A stretch of DNA of 64,000 nt from Mesostigma viride (GCA_009746045.1 RPFO01000017.1:1477452-1541451); one strand, 5' to 3'; positions 36,483-46,637 are shown, counted from the first letter of the stretch. The notes: generated from the letters alone by a model not told the origin. Made by a program: numbers and translations.

Positions 36483-37779
36483 ACGCGCGCCGCACAAAGA
36501 AATTACGAATGTCGCACTTTCGCAGGGGTGCACCGCTCTTGGCGCTGGACGAGCACCCCCGCCCCGCCCCTGAGCAGCTCTTGGCGGCGGACGAGCACGC
36601 GGTGTCTGAATGCACCCCCGCGGCCCTGCGTTTTTTTTGAGTCGCCGCGACGTCATCCGCCATCGCGATGCCCCCCTCCTCCTCCTCCTCCTCCTCCTCG
36701 TCGTTAATGAACCCGTCGTCTGACTCCTCTATCTCGTCTTCCTCCTCCACCTCCTCCTCGTCCTCGTCCTCGTCCTCCGCCTCGTCATCCACGAACACGC
36801 ACCGCCCCGTCGTGCGAGGCGCCTTGCGCTTGGGGGCGCTCGTCGATGCCGCACCGCCCCTCTTCTTCCTCGTGTGGTTGCCGTGCTCGCGTTCCACGCG
36901 CTTCCTGCCTTCCATCCACTCCGCAAAGGACCGCGGCTTGAAGCTCTGCACATTTGCGCAGGGAGGCATGGGCTTTGCGAAGAGTGCGGCCGGCGCCGCC
37001 TTCTTGAACCCGTTATTGCACGCCCCGCGCGGCCACCACGGCGGGCACACGTCCGGATACTCCTTGTAGAACTCCTGCCTGGTGTAGTCGGGGTTCTTCT
37101 CCACTCTCCTGTTGTACATGCAGGACGCGCGCATCTGCTTGATGTCGTCGCGCACCAGATCGTAATAAGACGGGACTTTCGCGCGGCGGCTGACCTTCGC
37201 CCTCAACATGGAAACGATGTTGACCGCGCGGCGGGCGTCGGAGGGGTTTAGGGCGTTGAAGTAGCCCTCTACCCCCTTCCACATGTCCACTTGGAAGTTC
37301 TGTACCGAATCCTCACAGGCCAACCTGCAGCCCTCGGAGATGATGAATTCGGCCAAGTCCTCCGCGTCCAACTCGTTGTGATCATGCACGTCCATGCACA
37401 CCTCCAGCGTCTTACTCCACATCCTTTCCCAGGGGTCTGGGCGATCATGGGATTTCATAGGGGTCTCGAGGTACGTGAAAAATGTGAGCTTGTGTTCCTC
37501 GATCAGCTCAAAACACCCGCTCATGACCTGGAAAACTTCCGTGGACCGCTTGTGCTTCCATTTATCAGGGTGGATTTGTTTGGAGAGCCTTCGAAAATTC
37601 GCCTTTGCTGCACCCATATCCTTGCGGACGTGGATGATTTCGTGGCGGTTTTGGCGGTAAATTTTGATAGCATCGTCCGTGAGTGGGACACTGCCCAACA
37701 AAAGGCGCTGAAACAAATCCCTTTTCTCGCCGTTGGTCAACTTTTCAAACGCACGGAGCGTGCTCTCGAGGTTTCCCAT
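36460..37779 (-). CDS. J-domain-like protein with acidic region and C-terminal PCNA-binding motif
   Basis: Residues 55-90 contain FRRLSKQIHPDKWKHKRSTE with an exact HPD (70-72), the Hsp70-activating motif of J-domains, in the right helical setting. A 170-residue helical region follows, then a KRxxR-rich stretch. A long Glu/Asp block (about 335-370) comes before the tail with RKCDIRNFFVRR near the C-terminus. DIRNFF matches the PIP box core (IxxFF), as in the protein at 29086. This would connect a co-chaperone to the viral replication clamp. The N-terminal MGN is a possible myristoylation site. An AGATCT cluster lies upstream, shared with the divergent gene at 38223. Confidence 0.7.
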   Translation of the reverse strand: MGNLESTLRAFEKLTNGEKRDLFQRLLLGSVPLTDDAIKIYRQNRHEIIHVRKDMGAAKANFRRLSKQIHPDKWKHKRSTEVFQVMSGCFELIEEHKLTFFTYLETPMKSHDRPDPWERMWSKTLEVCMDVHDHNELDAEDLAEFIISEGCRLACEDSVQNFQVDMWKGVEGYFNALNPSDARRAVNIVSMLRAKVSRRAKVPSYYDLVRDDIKQMRASCMYNRRVEKNPDYTRQEFYKEYPDVCPPWWPRGACNNGFKKAAPAALFAKPMPPCANVQSFKPRSFAEWMEGRKRVEREHGNHTRKKRGGAASTSAPKRKAPRTTGRCVFVDDEAEDEDEDEEEVEEEDEIEESDDGFINDEEEEEEEEGGIAMADDVAATQKKRRAAGVHSDTACSSAAKSCSGAGRGCSSSAKSGAPLRKCDIRNFFVRRASTASPRT

Positions 37780-38222
37780 GGCTGAGTGCCACTCCCAGCG
37801 CCCAGCGCCCCAAAATCGCCTTGTCCACGCCTGTCAATCATTCATCCAGAGGCACACACATGCATCTCAGTGGCCCAGTCACAGATGATGATGTGGCTAC
37901 CCTGCATCAGAGATCTCGCCTTGTCACTGATCTGGACAGATCTGGATATTTTGGACAGAGATCTCGCTGTCTTGTCACTGATCTGGACGGAGATCTAACT
38001 TTATCCGCGTCAGACGGTTACTGATCTCGTCAGACGCTTAGCACGAGATCTCGAGATCCCGAGATTCCGCCTAGCACGGGATCTCGTGACTGTGCACTGC
38101 CCCGTCACATATTGGGTCTTTTAACGGATCTGTCATTTGAATTCAGTTTTCTCCCGCCTCAGAACGCACCATGCGCATTTCGGAGCGCTCGCTCGCTCAC
38201 ACATGCACTTTCTCACGTGTCC
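37780..38222. repeat. AGATCT-rich divergent intergenic region
   Basis: From 37910 to 38120 there are several AGATCT palindromes and related GATCTC or GATCTG words (CAGAGATCTCGCC, CACTGATCTGGACAGATCTGG, GCACGAGATCTCGAGATCCCGAG). No gene is seen. It separates the J-domain gene from the gene at 38223. Confidence 0.75.
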
Positions 38223-39539
38223 ATGATAGAGGACGAGGATGTCGGACATCTGGAGAGAGGTCGCAGTCGAGATAACGTGTCGGCCATGGCTGCCAGGGCC
38301 GCACTGGAACACGAGAGGTATGCCGCATCGTACAATAAAGGGGCTGTGAGACTCCCTGATCCCACCGATGTGGAAGTGGACGTGGACAAGTGGTTCGAGC
38401 AACCGTTGGGGCCCATCAGACCTTACATCCGGACAAAAAGGATAGACGCCCAGTCCAAGTCTGTGGTGTTCCGAACCAGGGATATCGGCGTTTACGTAAC
38501 GGAATCTACCTGCTTCAAGGGTATCCAATACGCGGAAATCGAGGACACCGGGATAAAGGGCGCGGTCGTTCACGACCTGCCGCGAACCTGTGGAGGAGTG
38601 CACGTGACGCTCGAACTCGTCAAGCCGTTTGTCCTTGCAATCCCGTGCCATCCAGACAGCGTAGAGAAGCGCGTGGCCATGTGCAATCACCTCCTCAAGC
38701 TCCTGGGAACGGACGCGTTCGTCCACAAGTCCGAGGTCAAGGTGTCGAAAAATCACAACGTGCGACACTTTGCGAAGGGCGCCGACCTGTTGAAGAGGGA
38801 GGCGGAAAGGAGGAAAGTGCAGCTGTACTTCACCCTCGCGTGGTGCGAAGACGTACTGTCCAATTACTCCCGCGCACTGAAGCGATTCGATGACGCGGAT
38901 GGAACGGCGAAGCGAGAGTTCTACGACCTGGCCAAGAAGATGGACAGGGCGGAAGTGTTGTACCCCGAGTCCAAGAGGCTGATGGAGAAACTGTCGCAGA
39001 CCCCGCTGCCATTGAAGTCCACCCCTGCGTGGGTGCACGATGCGGACAGAGTCAAGGCGTCGGAGCTACCGGAGATGGACAAACACACTCAGAACCAGAT
39101 TTTGCGCACGGACCTGGCGTTCAGAGACGAGAAGTGTGCGAGGCTCGAGAAGGAGATCGATAAGTTGCGCACGAGCATGGAGGAGATTCGACTCTTGCGC
39201 AAAAGTGACGCACCCTGCGCACCCTCCGCGGCCAAGCCAATGCCCCCCCCACCGCTCGTGCAAGCGCCGCCGCCGTCTGTGGCAGATTACACGCGTCTCG
39301 CCCCCTTGGATGGCATGGACCCGTTTCAGCAAGCGGTCCGGTGCCTCGTAGATGGCATGAGGCACCAGCTTCCTCAGGGTGTGTACATGCTCGTGCATGC
39401 CATCAGGGACATGGTGGAGGGGGAGACGGTCCCCGTGTACCGCGACCGCGTGATGCACACCCTGCACTCCATGAGCCTGTCATCCCCCCCCGTAGCCCGC
39501 GCTTTACAGATGCTGTACAGCAGCTCCTGGTCCGCGTGA
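38223..39539 (+). CDS. Unrecognised 438-residue protein
   Basis: The frame is open from 38112; the ATG at 38223 (MIEDEDVGHL) is preferred because the upstream part enters the repeat region. Segments include a beta-rich region at 75-160 (SVVFRTRDIGVYVTES, GGVHVTLELVKPFVLAIP), helices at 180-310, a short coiled coil (EKEIDKLRTSMEEIRLLRK), a Pro-rich linker and a final helical domain of about 75 residues. No Cys clusters or known motifs. AATAAA lies at 39558, 19 bases after the stop. Confidence 0.65.
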   Translation: MIEDEDVGHLERGRSRDNVSAMAARAALEHERYAASYNKGAVRLPDPTDVEVDVDKWFEQPLGPIRPYIRTKRIDAQSKSVVFRTRDIGVYVTESTCFKGIQYAEIEDTGIKGAVVHDLPRTCGGVHVTLELVKPFVLAIPCHPDSVEKRVAMCNHLLKLLGTDAFVHKSEVKVSKNHNVRHFAKGADLLKREAERRKVQLYFTLAWCEDVLSNYSRALKRFDDADGTAKREFYDLAKKMDRAEVLYPESKRLMEKLSQTPLPLKSTPAWVHDADRVKASELPEMDKHTQNQILRTDLAFRDEKCARLEKEIDKLRTSMEEIRLLRKSDAPCAPSAAKPMPPPPLVQAPPPSVADYTRLAPLDGMDPFQQAVRCLVDGMRHQLPQGVYMLVHAIRDMVEGETVPVYRDRVMHTLHSMSLSSPPVARALQMLYSSSWSA

Positions 39540-39662
39540 GTGGCAATGTAATTGATCAATAAAGAAATCACATTACCGGTATCTCCGCTGCCGATTGCGT
39601 GTAGGAATACGGAACCTGATCTCCGTATATCGCGTAGGGGAATGCCGGCATAGTCGGGAACA

Positions 39663-40115
39663 TCACCTTGTGCTGTAAATGATTCTGCCGCCCGTGCATC
39701 GTAGGCCTGCTTTTATCCTCATCTTTGGTTTGTGTGCGATCCCGATGTGGAAATTGTTCCCAACCGTATTCTTCCCCCCCTTCTTCTGTTTGTCCTTGTA
39801 ATAAACGCCGATCAGTCTATTTTTACTGTCTGTTATAACTTGCAATATTTTAATTTCCCCGAGGCCGAATAAAAAGTTATCAACTGCCGTTTGGGCATTT
39901 GTTTTATCTTTCACCTCATACCCCTCTGGCAGTTTAAGATCCCCGTCTGCCAATCCATGCGCCAACAAACTATCTGCCATATTGCCTTTGAATGTTTTTG
40001 TATCTTTGTAAAGTTTAGAGACACGAGTCCTAACGTTCACAAGACTGCTGCCCTTTAGACTAGCTGGAACCCGGGGCTTGGTATTTTGTGGGTTTTCTTT
40101 TGCACTTTCAGGCAC
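39663..40115 (-). CDS. Unrecognised basic protein
   Basis: The 150-residue product is basic, with FLFGLGEIKILQVITDSKNR and GVYYKDKQKKGGKNTVGNNF in the second half. Base composition is lower in GC than its neighbours. It starts 8 bp inside the end of the low-complexity gene at 40108 and could be its separated C-terminal part. No family is recognised. Confidence 0.5.
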   Translation of the reverse strand: MPESAKENPQNTKPRVPASLKGSSLVNVRTRVSKLYKDTKTFKGNMADSLLAHGLADGDLKLPEGYEVKDKTNAQTAVDNFLFGLGEIKILQVITDSKNRLIGVYYKDKQKKGGKNTVGNNFHIGIAHKPKMRIKAGLRCTGGRIIYSTR

Positions 40116-42267
40116 TTTTTTTCGCTGGTGCCTTTATGGGCCTTACTGGTGACGCCGGTGCTGCTGGTTGTGAGACTGGTGACGCCGGTGCTGCTGGTTG
40201 TGAGACTGGTGACGCCGGTGATGCTGGTTGTGCGACTGGCGATCCCGAGGGTGTCATTAGTAGTTGTAGTTGTGTGTTCGCCGCGGTATCCATGAGTAGA
40301 CTCAACCCCTCTTTCTGCTCACCCTCTGGCAACTGGGAAACCGCTGCCTGAGCGGTATCCATTAGTCCAGACCATTCTAGCCCGACTTTGTCAATTTTTT
40401 TGTCGAGAGCCGCCACGCTTTTACGCGCATGATCAAGCAGTAATTCATGAAGCAGTCGTCTATTTTCGTATTGTACTTCATACCTCGATTTTACTTTGGC
40501 AAGCAGTTTCCCCGCCTGATCGGAATCAATAGTTGCCATAATTTCGTTGAATTTCGACAAGATATCCTCGTGATCTTTTTTGAACTTGTCACTCCCCCAA
40601 TCTGGACGTCTAAGCAAATTCTGCATTTCGCGCTCTATCTTGTGCACCTCTTCCATCTTCGGATCACGTTCAGGGTCTTCTTCAGTCGATTGATCCCAAA
40701 TGTTGGGGTCAGACGCGCCACTGCCTTGTGCCGCTATTTGCTGTGTTTGCTGTGGTTGCTGTGGTGGTTGCTGTGGTTGCTGTGGTTGCTGTGGTGGTTG
40801 CTGTGGTTGCGGTGGTTGTGCCGCTCGTGCTGCTGCTTGTGCTGCTGCTGCTGCTTGTGCTGCTGCTGCTGCTTGTGCTGCTGCTGCTGCTGTTGGTTCT
40901 GGTGCTTTGATATCGTTATTTCCGGGATTTGCGGTACCACGTCCCCTTGACCCGAATTTAGCAATTGCGTCTACCATCTGTGACCATTTGCCTGCTGGGG
41001 CGCCCCCCTCTGCATTAGGTGCTTTTGCAAACGATGTGGGGTCTTCTTTCTTTTTGCCAACCCTCCTGGACCAAACCGTGTCGGACCATCATTGTGGCGC
41101 TGCTACATCTGCTGCTGCTTTTGCTGTCTTCTTTCTTTTTGCCAACCCTCCTGGACCAAACCTGCGGACCTGGATTGTGGCGCTGCTACATTTGCTCTGC
41201 TGCTGCTTGTGCTGCTGCTGTTGCTGTTGGTTCTGGTGCTTTGATATCGTTATTTCCGGGATTTGCGGGACCACGCCCCCTTGACCCGAATTTAGCAATT
41301 GCGTCTACCATCTGTGACCATTTGCCTGCTGGGGCGCCCCCCTCTGCATTAGGTGCTTTTGCAGACGATGTGGGGTCTTCTTTCTTTTTGCCAACCCTCC
41401 TGGACCAAACCGTGTCGGACCAGTCGGATTGTGGCGCTGCTACATTTTCTGCTGCTGCTTTTGCTGCTTCTGCATTTGCTGCTGCTGCTTTTGCTGCTGC
41501 TGCTTTTTCTGCTGCTGCTTTTGCTGCTGCTGCATTTGCTGCTGCTGCTTTTGCTGCTGCTGCGGCGGCGGCATTTCTGACATTCGTTTCATGTTCATCT
41601 GCAAGCGTGTCTATTGTAGATTGTAGTTCTAAATTAATCAGTGTTGGCTTTTCGGGCTTGGGGGTATGCGCTTTCTGAAGCAACACATGCAGAGATCGTA
41701 ATATGTCATCAGGATCTGCAAACCCCTCCATAACCGCCTTTTTAGTTTCCTCCGCGTGCTGATCTGTAATCTCTGTTTGTGTGGCTGTCTGTGTCGCGGT
41801 CGGTGGTGCTGTTTGTGTGGCTGTCTGTGTCGCGGTCGGTGGTGCTGTTTGTGTCCCGCTTTGTGTTGTATTTGGTAATGCGGGCTCTGGTGCGGGTTTG
41901 ACCGGCTTCGGCTTTATGGGAGCTGGAGAAGTGAAAGACCCCCCGCCGCCGTCTTGGCGATAGGAAGAGGTGTCCATGGACGAATATGATGAGTATTCCC
42001 CACCCCCCACATCTGGCAATCGCGCGGGGGGCCGGGGTGCCACCCGCCATCGTAGTCAATGATGGCAGGACGCCACCCTCCAGTGGCAGGAGGGGGCGGG
42101 TCCGATGACCCCACTAACCGAGCTTTTAGCAATCGAAAGAGCATGAGCAGAGAGTTCAACATGCGCGCCTTCTCCACTCTTTCCGCCTCCGTGCCTTCCG
42201 GCTTATCCATCGCTTGCTTTAACAGGCCGACTATAACGTTGATGGCCCGAGATGTCGCATCTGTCAT
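40108..42267 (-). CDS. Low-complexity Ala/Gln/Pro protein with duplicated modules, several frameshifts
   Basis: The reading starts near 42267 (MTDATSRAINVIVGLL), shifts at a run of G near 42030, and continues through Thr/Gln/Pro repeats and a stretch of (AAAKA)n. It then reaches a module with KKKEDPTSSAKAPNAEGGAP and WSQMVDAIAKFGSRGRG. The module occurs at least twice in full (about 40900-41070 and 41250-41420) and once in part near 41100-41180. The last segment is helical (LLKARKSVAALDKK type) and ends with three copies of an 11-residue SPVSQPAAPA repeat. The GCT-triplet runs invite slippage, so the assembly here may be wrong. GC content is lower than nearby. Function is unknown; an extended scaffold is plausible. 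Confidence 0.45.
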
Positions 42268-42305
42268 CGCCGCTGTCGTACATGATAGACACACATATTT
42301 TGTTA

Positions 42306-43216
42306 TCAACCCAATAAACAGGCAGCGACAATCGCGACGACCTTGGGAGACACGCTGTTGCCCACCGCCTTAAGGATCTTGTTGATGCTGACCTCGCGCA
42401 TGAGCGCGCCTAGGCGCGTGGTAGGGATCCCTTGCAGCTTGAAAGCCTCGCTCTCGGTGAGCGTCCTGATACCGACGGGGTCTCGGATGTAGAGGCGCGC
42501 GTTCTTGTTCGCGCCCTGGGCGGCGCGCTGAGTGAACGCCACGTCCGAATCCTTCGCCTCGAAACTGTAATTGGCCTGATAAAAGCGACCGGGTTCCGCG
42601 TGAGCGAGCACGCCATACAACCTGGAGCCAGGGTCCAAGTAATACTCCGGTGGCGCCGTCTTGTTGAAGTCGAACGAGTCCGTGCGCGACGACAGGGGGG
42701 CGGGAACCTGTACAGCGGGTTCTTGCTCGCCACAATGAACACCCGGCGCCTCTTCTGCCGCAGACCGGCGTGGGTGTGGGCACCTATGATCTCGTAATCC
42801 ACGTTGAATCCGTGTCCGCGGAGTTCACGCAAGATCCTCTTGAACACGGGGAAGTTGATGATCGCTGGCACGTTTTCCAAGATTACGTGTGTCGGGTCAG
42901 CGATGCGGATGAAACGAAATATGTCGCGTATGCCCTTGGTACGGACATCTTTCATACCCCGCTTGAGTCCAGCGTTGCTGAAGCTCTGACAAGGAAAACC
43001 GGCCGTGATGATGTCAGCTTTCGGTATAAGATGGTCGGGCACGTTCTCGATCTTGTCGCAGATGGGCGACTCCCCGTTGAGAATTTCAAACACGTCACAA
43101 GCGGACGGGTTCATCTCGACGGCCATCACCGTTTGGACGTTGCGGACTTTCCTCAAGCCCATCGAGAACCCGCCCAGCCCGGCGAACAGGTCTATGTGTC
43201 TCCAAGTCCCCACCAT
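42306..43216 (-). CDS. DNA (cytosine-5) methyltransferase, one frameshift
   Basis: The start at 43216 gives the canonical N-terminus HIDLFAGLGGFSMGL (AdoMet motif I). The catalytic PCQ follows in GFPCQSFSNAGLKRG (motif IV), ENV in VILENVPAI (motif VI), and RQKRRRVFIVASK (motif VIII). After a shift at a run of six G near 42693, the remaining frame carries motif IX/X with LKAVGNSVSPKVVA. The product would be about 300 residues, normal for a type II modification methyltransferase. The divergent gene at 43248 starts 31 bp away and is the obvious candidate for a partner nuclease. Confidence 0.85.
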
Positions 43217-43247
43217 CGCACGTGTATAATACCAACACGAGAACAAA

Positions 43248-43877
43248 ATGATTTTCACAACGGACGACCTCCCCGAATACGTGTGGGGAATAAAGAGTCG
43301 AAACGACATGCCGTCCCTGTCCGCCATCATGTCGCTCGCCACGGACGACTCGCCCACAGAGGAGGAGTGCTCCATCACGCTAGAGGACTACTGCGATCAA
43401 CACGATTCGCTCATCCGGCGCGTGCGCTCCTCAGAATGGTTCAAGACCTACATGCAGAGTCTGGGCGTGCAATTTCCACCACGGAGCGAGGCAGACTCGT
43501 CCCAACAGGAAACACGCATCATGGAGAAGTTGGCGGCTCATATGGAAGGGGCGCTGGTGGACGGCGTGGTGGAAGCCCGTTCGCCCTACACGGGCTCGCT
43601 GGTCGTGGCGAGACAATCCAATTTCCTATACGCACTCGGACTACTGGATTGCAAGCGAGATAAGGCCAAGGCTGTGTTCGTGCACAATGGCGGACACGCT
43701 ATCAGGGAAGATGAAATTTCCAATATGGTCTGTCTTGCCGCCCCTCGCGGGGTTCACGTGTATGATGTGAACGCGGAATACTTTAAGGACGACCCCATGG
43801 GGACGCTCATGATGCCTACGGTCTACGTGCACGTGATTCAATTCATCAAGCAAATAAAGGCTTCCATTAAAAGTTAA
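43248..43877 (+). CDS. Unrecognised protein divergent from the methyltransferase
   Basis: The 209-residue product is acidic at the N-terminus (TDDSPTEEECSITLEDY). Its core has VDGVVEARSPYTGSLVVARQ, FLYALGLLDCKRDKAKAVFV and a VHVYDVN strand. The order of an acidic residue, a strand and a Lys-containing strand is loosely like a PD-(D/E)XK fold, but I cannot identify a clear ExK motif. Its 31-bp divergence from a methyltransferase suggests a restriction role; a structural protein is equally possible. AATAAA lies at 43886. Confidence 0.5.
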   Translation: MIFTTDDLPEYVWGIKSRNDMPSLSAIMSLATDDSPTEEECSITLEDYCDQHDSLIRRVRSSEWFKTYMQSLGVQFPPRSEADSSQQETRIMEKLAAHMEGALVDGVVEARSPYTGSLVVARQSNFLYALGLLDCKRDKAKAVFVHNGGHAIREDEISNMVCLAAPRGVHVYDVNAEYFKDDPMGTLMMPTVYVHVIQFIKQIKASIKS

Positions 43878-43956
43878 ATACTCTCAATAAACAGAGTTCG
43901 ATACATCAAGTCGTTAACAACCATAAAACTAACTTTAAAAGTGCCAACCACGCCTT

Positions 43957-45042
43957 TCAGGCAGTCGCGGCAAAACCTTTCAGTCCCAAGTCGTCCCAGT
44001 TAACATCGCTCGTGTCCAAGGGAGACATATTGTTAAACCAGTCATCTAGGCCGCCTTCCGTGGACGTGTGGGGAGGAAGAACAGAGTCGCCCGCGTTGGA
44101 TACAGGGGCGTTGAATGCGGGGGTGGTGTCCAAAGAAGGTATCGGAAAGTCGTAATGCACGGTCGATGATGTAGCAGTCTCCGCGGAAGAAGCAGACGGT
44201 GCGATGGGGGCTTGGAACAGAGGAGGAGTGTCCGTAACAGGTTCGTCGACGCGCGTCCTCTTGGCACTCCTCAAGTCGGGTCCAGTACTCATCCCTGGTC
44301 CGCTCTCCTCCTCGCTCGGTGAATGCTTCTTGAGGTAGTCGGCGCAGATCTCGTTGATCTGCTTGAAGGCGGTCTCCCTGCGCAAAATCAAATCCCCTAG
44401 CATTGCCCCGACGCTCGCATCCACGCTCTTCTGATAAACTTCATAGGAGATCTCCGTGCTCTGTCTCGCCAAAAAGGCAACAATCTGCGTGCCAGGCCTG
44501 GCGTCTTTCAGGAACGTATAAAGACTGTTGACCCGCTCCAGAGCCAATGTGGACTCCTGGGTGCACTTGTCAGAGGAAGTCTTTACAAAGTCTTTGCACT
44601 CGTTGAAAAGGGTGTCAATATCAGCCCTGAGTTTCTTGATCACTTTACCGATGCTGAGAGCCAGCCCTGTAGCAATTTTGGTCTCCTGTGGACACTCTGC
44701 CGGCGGGGGAACACCGGTGATGGCCAGAATGGGACACGCCCACTTGATGGCGTGAACAGCGAATTCAATGTCGATGCTCCCATCGGCGTTGATGGGGTAA
44801 ACCCCCTTCACTTGTTTGAAGGCGTTGGCCAGCCTCTTCCCCTCGGTGCTGTTGGAGAACTTGGTGTGGTTGATGGTGCTGTCGTTTGCAAACACCCTGA
44901 GCAGGGTCTGCAGACAAACCTTATTGCCCCCCAACACCTGGATGTTGCCAGGCTTTTGGGCGTTGGAAATCCAGGCTTTCGGACGCCAGATATGGACCCC
45001 ACCAGCCACCCCCACGTGCTCCATGAAGTCTGAAGTCTCCAT
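43957..45042 (-). CDS. Possible viral transcription regulator with acidic activation-like tail
   Basis: The frame is open to 45177; the ATG at 45042 (METSDFMEHVG) is preferred. The N-terminal 110 residues are basic and mixed alpha/beta with NIQVLGGNKVCLQTLLRVFA, which might be a DNA-binding region. A helical middle region follows, then a Lys/Arg nuclear-signal-like RSAKRTRVDE near 285. The C-terminal 30 residues (GLDDWFNNMSPLDTSDVNWD) alternate acidic and bulky hydrophobic residues like VP16-type activation domains. Upstream lies an AGATCT and TCAGATT repeat region. The function is inferred from composition, not homology. Confidence 0.5.
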   Translation of the reverse strand: METSDFMEHVGVAGGVHIWRPKAWISNAQKPGNIQVLGGNKVCLQTLLRVFANDSTINHTKFSNSTEGKRLANAFKQVKGVYPINADGSIDIEFAVHAIKWACPILAITGVPPPAECPQETKIATGLALSIGKVIKKLRADIDTLFNECKDFVKTSSDKCTQESTLALERVNSLYTFLKDARPGTQIVAFLARQSTEISYEVYQKSVDASVGAMLGDLILRRETAFKQINEICADYLKKHSPSEEESGPGMSTGPDLRSAKRTRVDEPVTDTPPLFQAPIAPSASSAETATSSTVHYDFPIPSLDTTPAFNAPVSNAGDSVLPPHTSTEGGLDDWFNNMSPLDTSDVNWDDLGLKGFAATA

Positions 45043-45199
45043 AGCCTGTCTGCAGAGCTTTTGGGTGGTTTGTGAAGTGAGAGAGTGTTTTTCGCGTGGT
45101 AGGACCCCTTTTATGCAACTTTCTGGCGGAACAGAACTTGTGAAGGGGTGTATTTGTTTACCCCCGACCGGGACCAATTTCAGGGGGGTGCACAGTCAG

Positions 45200-45670
45200 C
45201 AATATTTCCTAAATCTCTAAGATCTTTGGTGGGTGGCTTATAAACTCCCATAGGGCGAAGAGACGCTTTTTACGCGTCAGAAAACGACAAAACGGACAGA
45301 CAGGAAGCTTCTCTTTTTATCCTGGATGATCAGGACCGTGCAAAAATGTCGTGATCCTTGGAAGATCTGATACTGCCATGGTCTGACAAGACACTTTCAA
45401 ACATATAGTCAGATTCTGACAAGATTCTGTGACTGTTCATAGATCTCTGTCAGATTTGTAACTGCCAGGTGGTCTGAACCGTGCGATTTCAAAGATCTCG
45501 TCAGATTCTGACCAGATTTGGTGACTGTCAGAGATATCTGTCAGATTTGTAACTGCCAGGTGGTCTGACAATGCAGGATATGGTAAGATTCTGTTCAGAT
45601 TCTGTCCTGGATTTTGTGCAGATATGGCCCAATTTTGTGCTGAGTCAGCCCATTTTTCAAATTTGAACAC
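45200..45670. repeat. Divergent intergenic region with AGATCT and TCAGATT repeats
   Basis: AGATCT sites occur near 45220, 45363, 45439 and 45494. TGTCAGATTTGTAACTGCCA with a following GGTGGTCTGA occurs twice, about 91 bp apart (near 45448 and 45539). Several CAGATTCTG words lie between. No gene is seen between 45043 and 45717. Confidence 0.75.
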
Positions 45671-45717
45671 TGCCCCCCCTGCGCGTCGGGCGTGTAAAAT
45701 AAAAAAATAGTGGTATT

Positions 45718-46287
45718 ATGACACACACTGAGTGCCAAAATAATGCTCACCGTCGCCGCCCTACCCCCCGCCTGGCCATCTGTGCATTAAACGAACCGCC
45801 GCCAAGAGGAATGTGGGACCGTACCGTTTTCATAGTGGGAAAACAGCAACCTTACCCGAGACTGTTTGGGATCCACACGCTTGAGAGGGACAGGAAATTG
45901 AGCGGGCTTATTCGCCCCATGACTCACATAATTGCGTTTGAAGAGCTCGACACCGCCGCAACAATGTCCCAGGTGCTGTGGGAGGATGACAAGAATGACA
46001 GGATGTCCGAATACAGTTTGGATGACGACAAGGTGGAGGATTGCATATTTCACAGGTTATCAGACCCTGACGTGACAGAGGACGAAGAGGCGATTCATCA
46101 AATGAGCATCCAGGCGTTCACGTTTAACGACGCCCAGTCCTTCTGCATGTTTCATGGCTTCGTGCTGGATATGGTATCCAGGACCGATGAAAGCAATGAC
46201 CTTGTATTTTCAATTACCAGGCATTACCCTCGCGGGGATGCCAATTCCTACGTCACAATGTTGGAGAGTTACATGAATGCTGGATAA
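45718..46287 (+). CDS. Unrecognised 189-residue protein
   Basis: The ATG at 45718 follows an AT-rich TAAAATAAAAAAATAG stretch, a likely promoter. The protein has a basic N-terminus, a WDRTVFIVGKQQPYPRLFGI beta segment, an acidic middle (SEYSLDDDKVEDC) and a mixed C-terminus. Single Cys residues are not clustered. No family is recognised. AATAAA at 46311 follows 24 bases after the stop. Confidence 0.6.
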   Translation: MTHTECQNNAHRRRPTPRLAICALNEPPPRGMWDRTVFIVGKQQPYPRLFGIHTLERDRKLSGLIRPMTHIIAFEELDTAATMSQVLWEDDKNDRMSEYSLDDDKVEDCIFHRLSDPDVTEDEEAIHQMSIQAFTFNDAQSFCMFHGFVLDMVSRTDESNDLVFSITRHYPRGDANSYVTMLESYMNAG

Positions 46288-46316
46288 GTTTGTCATTTTA
46301 TTATTAGATGAATAAA

Positions 46317-46637
46317 TCACTCGGCAACCGCAACGGGTGCCTGATCGGACATATCCTCGGCAACAATGCCGCCGCCCTTCTTTGAATTGTTGTTTCCGAG
46401 CACGTATTTCAGCGCAAAGTCTCCCGCCGTCATGTCATTAAAAAGCAGGTGCTGGGTTTGGATGGCGGTCCCCTTCCTCCTGATCTGATTGAGACACTTC
46501 CTCACGTCCCCCACGCTCATGTCGGGCACGGACGAACTCATGACGTGGGGGCGGCTGGACTCGGTCACTTTGCTTGCGTCAGACTCCGCGGACACGGGGC
46601 CCGTCACCCCCTTCCGCTTCTTGTTTTTCTTCTCCAC
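46317..46637 (-). CDS. Small basic helical protein
   Basis: The frame from a GTG at 46637 begins with KKNKKRKG, so the true N-terminus may lie slightly upstream in another frame near 46681. The conserved-looking part is VGDVRKCLNQIRRKGTAIQT followed by a helix with FNDMTAGDFALKYVLGN. It is convergent with the gene at 45718. No family is recognised. Confidence 0.4.
   Translation of the reverse strand: MEKKNKKRKGVTGPVSAESDASKVTESSRPHVMSSSVPDMSVGDVRKCLNQIRRKGTAIQTQHLLFNDMTAGDFALKYVLGNNNSKKGGGIVAEDMSDQAPVAVAE

Noticed and set aside
40700..41284. Plus-strand Cys/Ala-rich frames of up to 194 codons
   Set aside because: They are antisense translations of GCT/CTG-type runs in the low-complexity gene.
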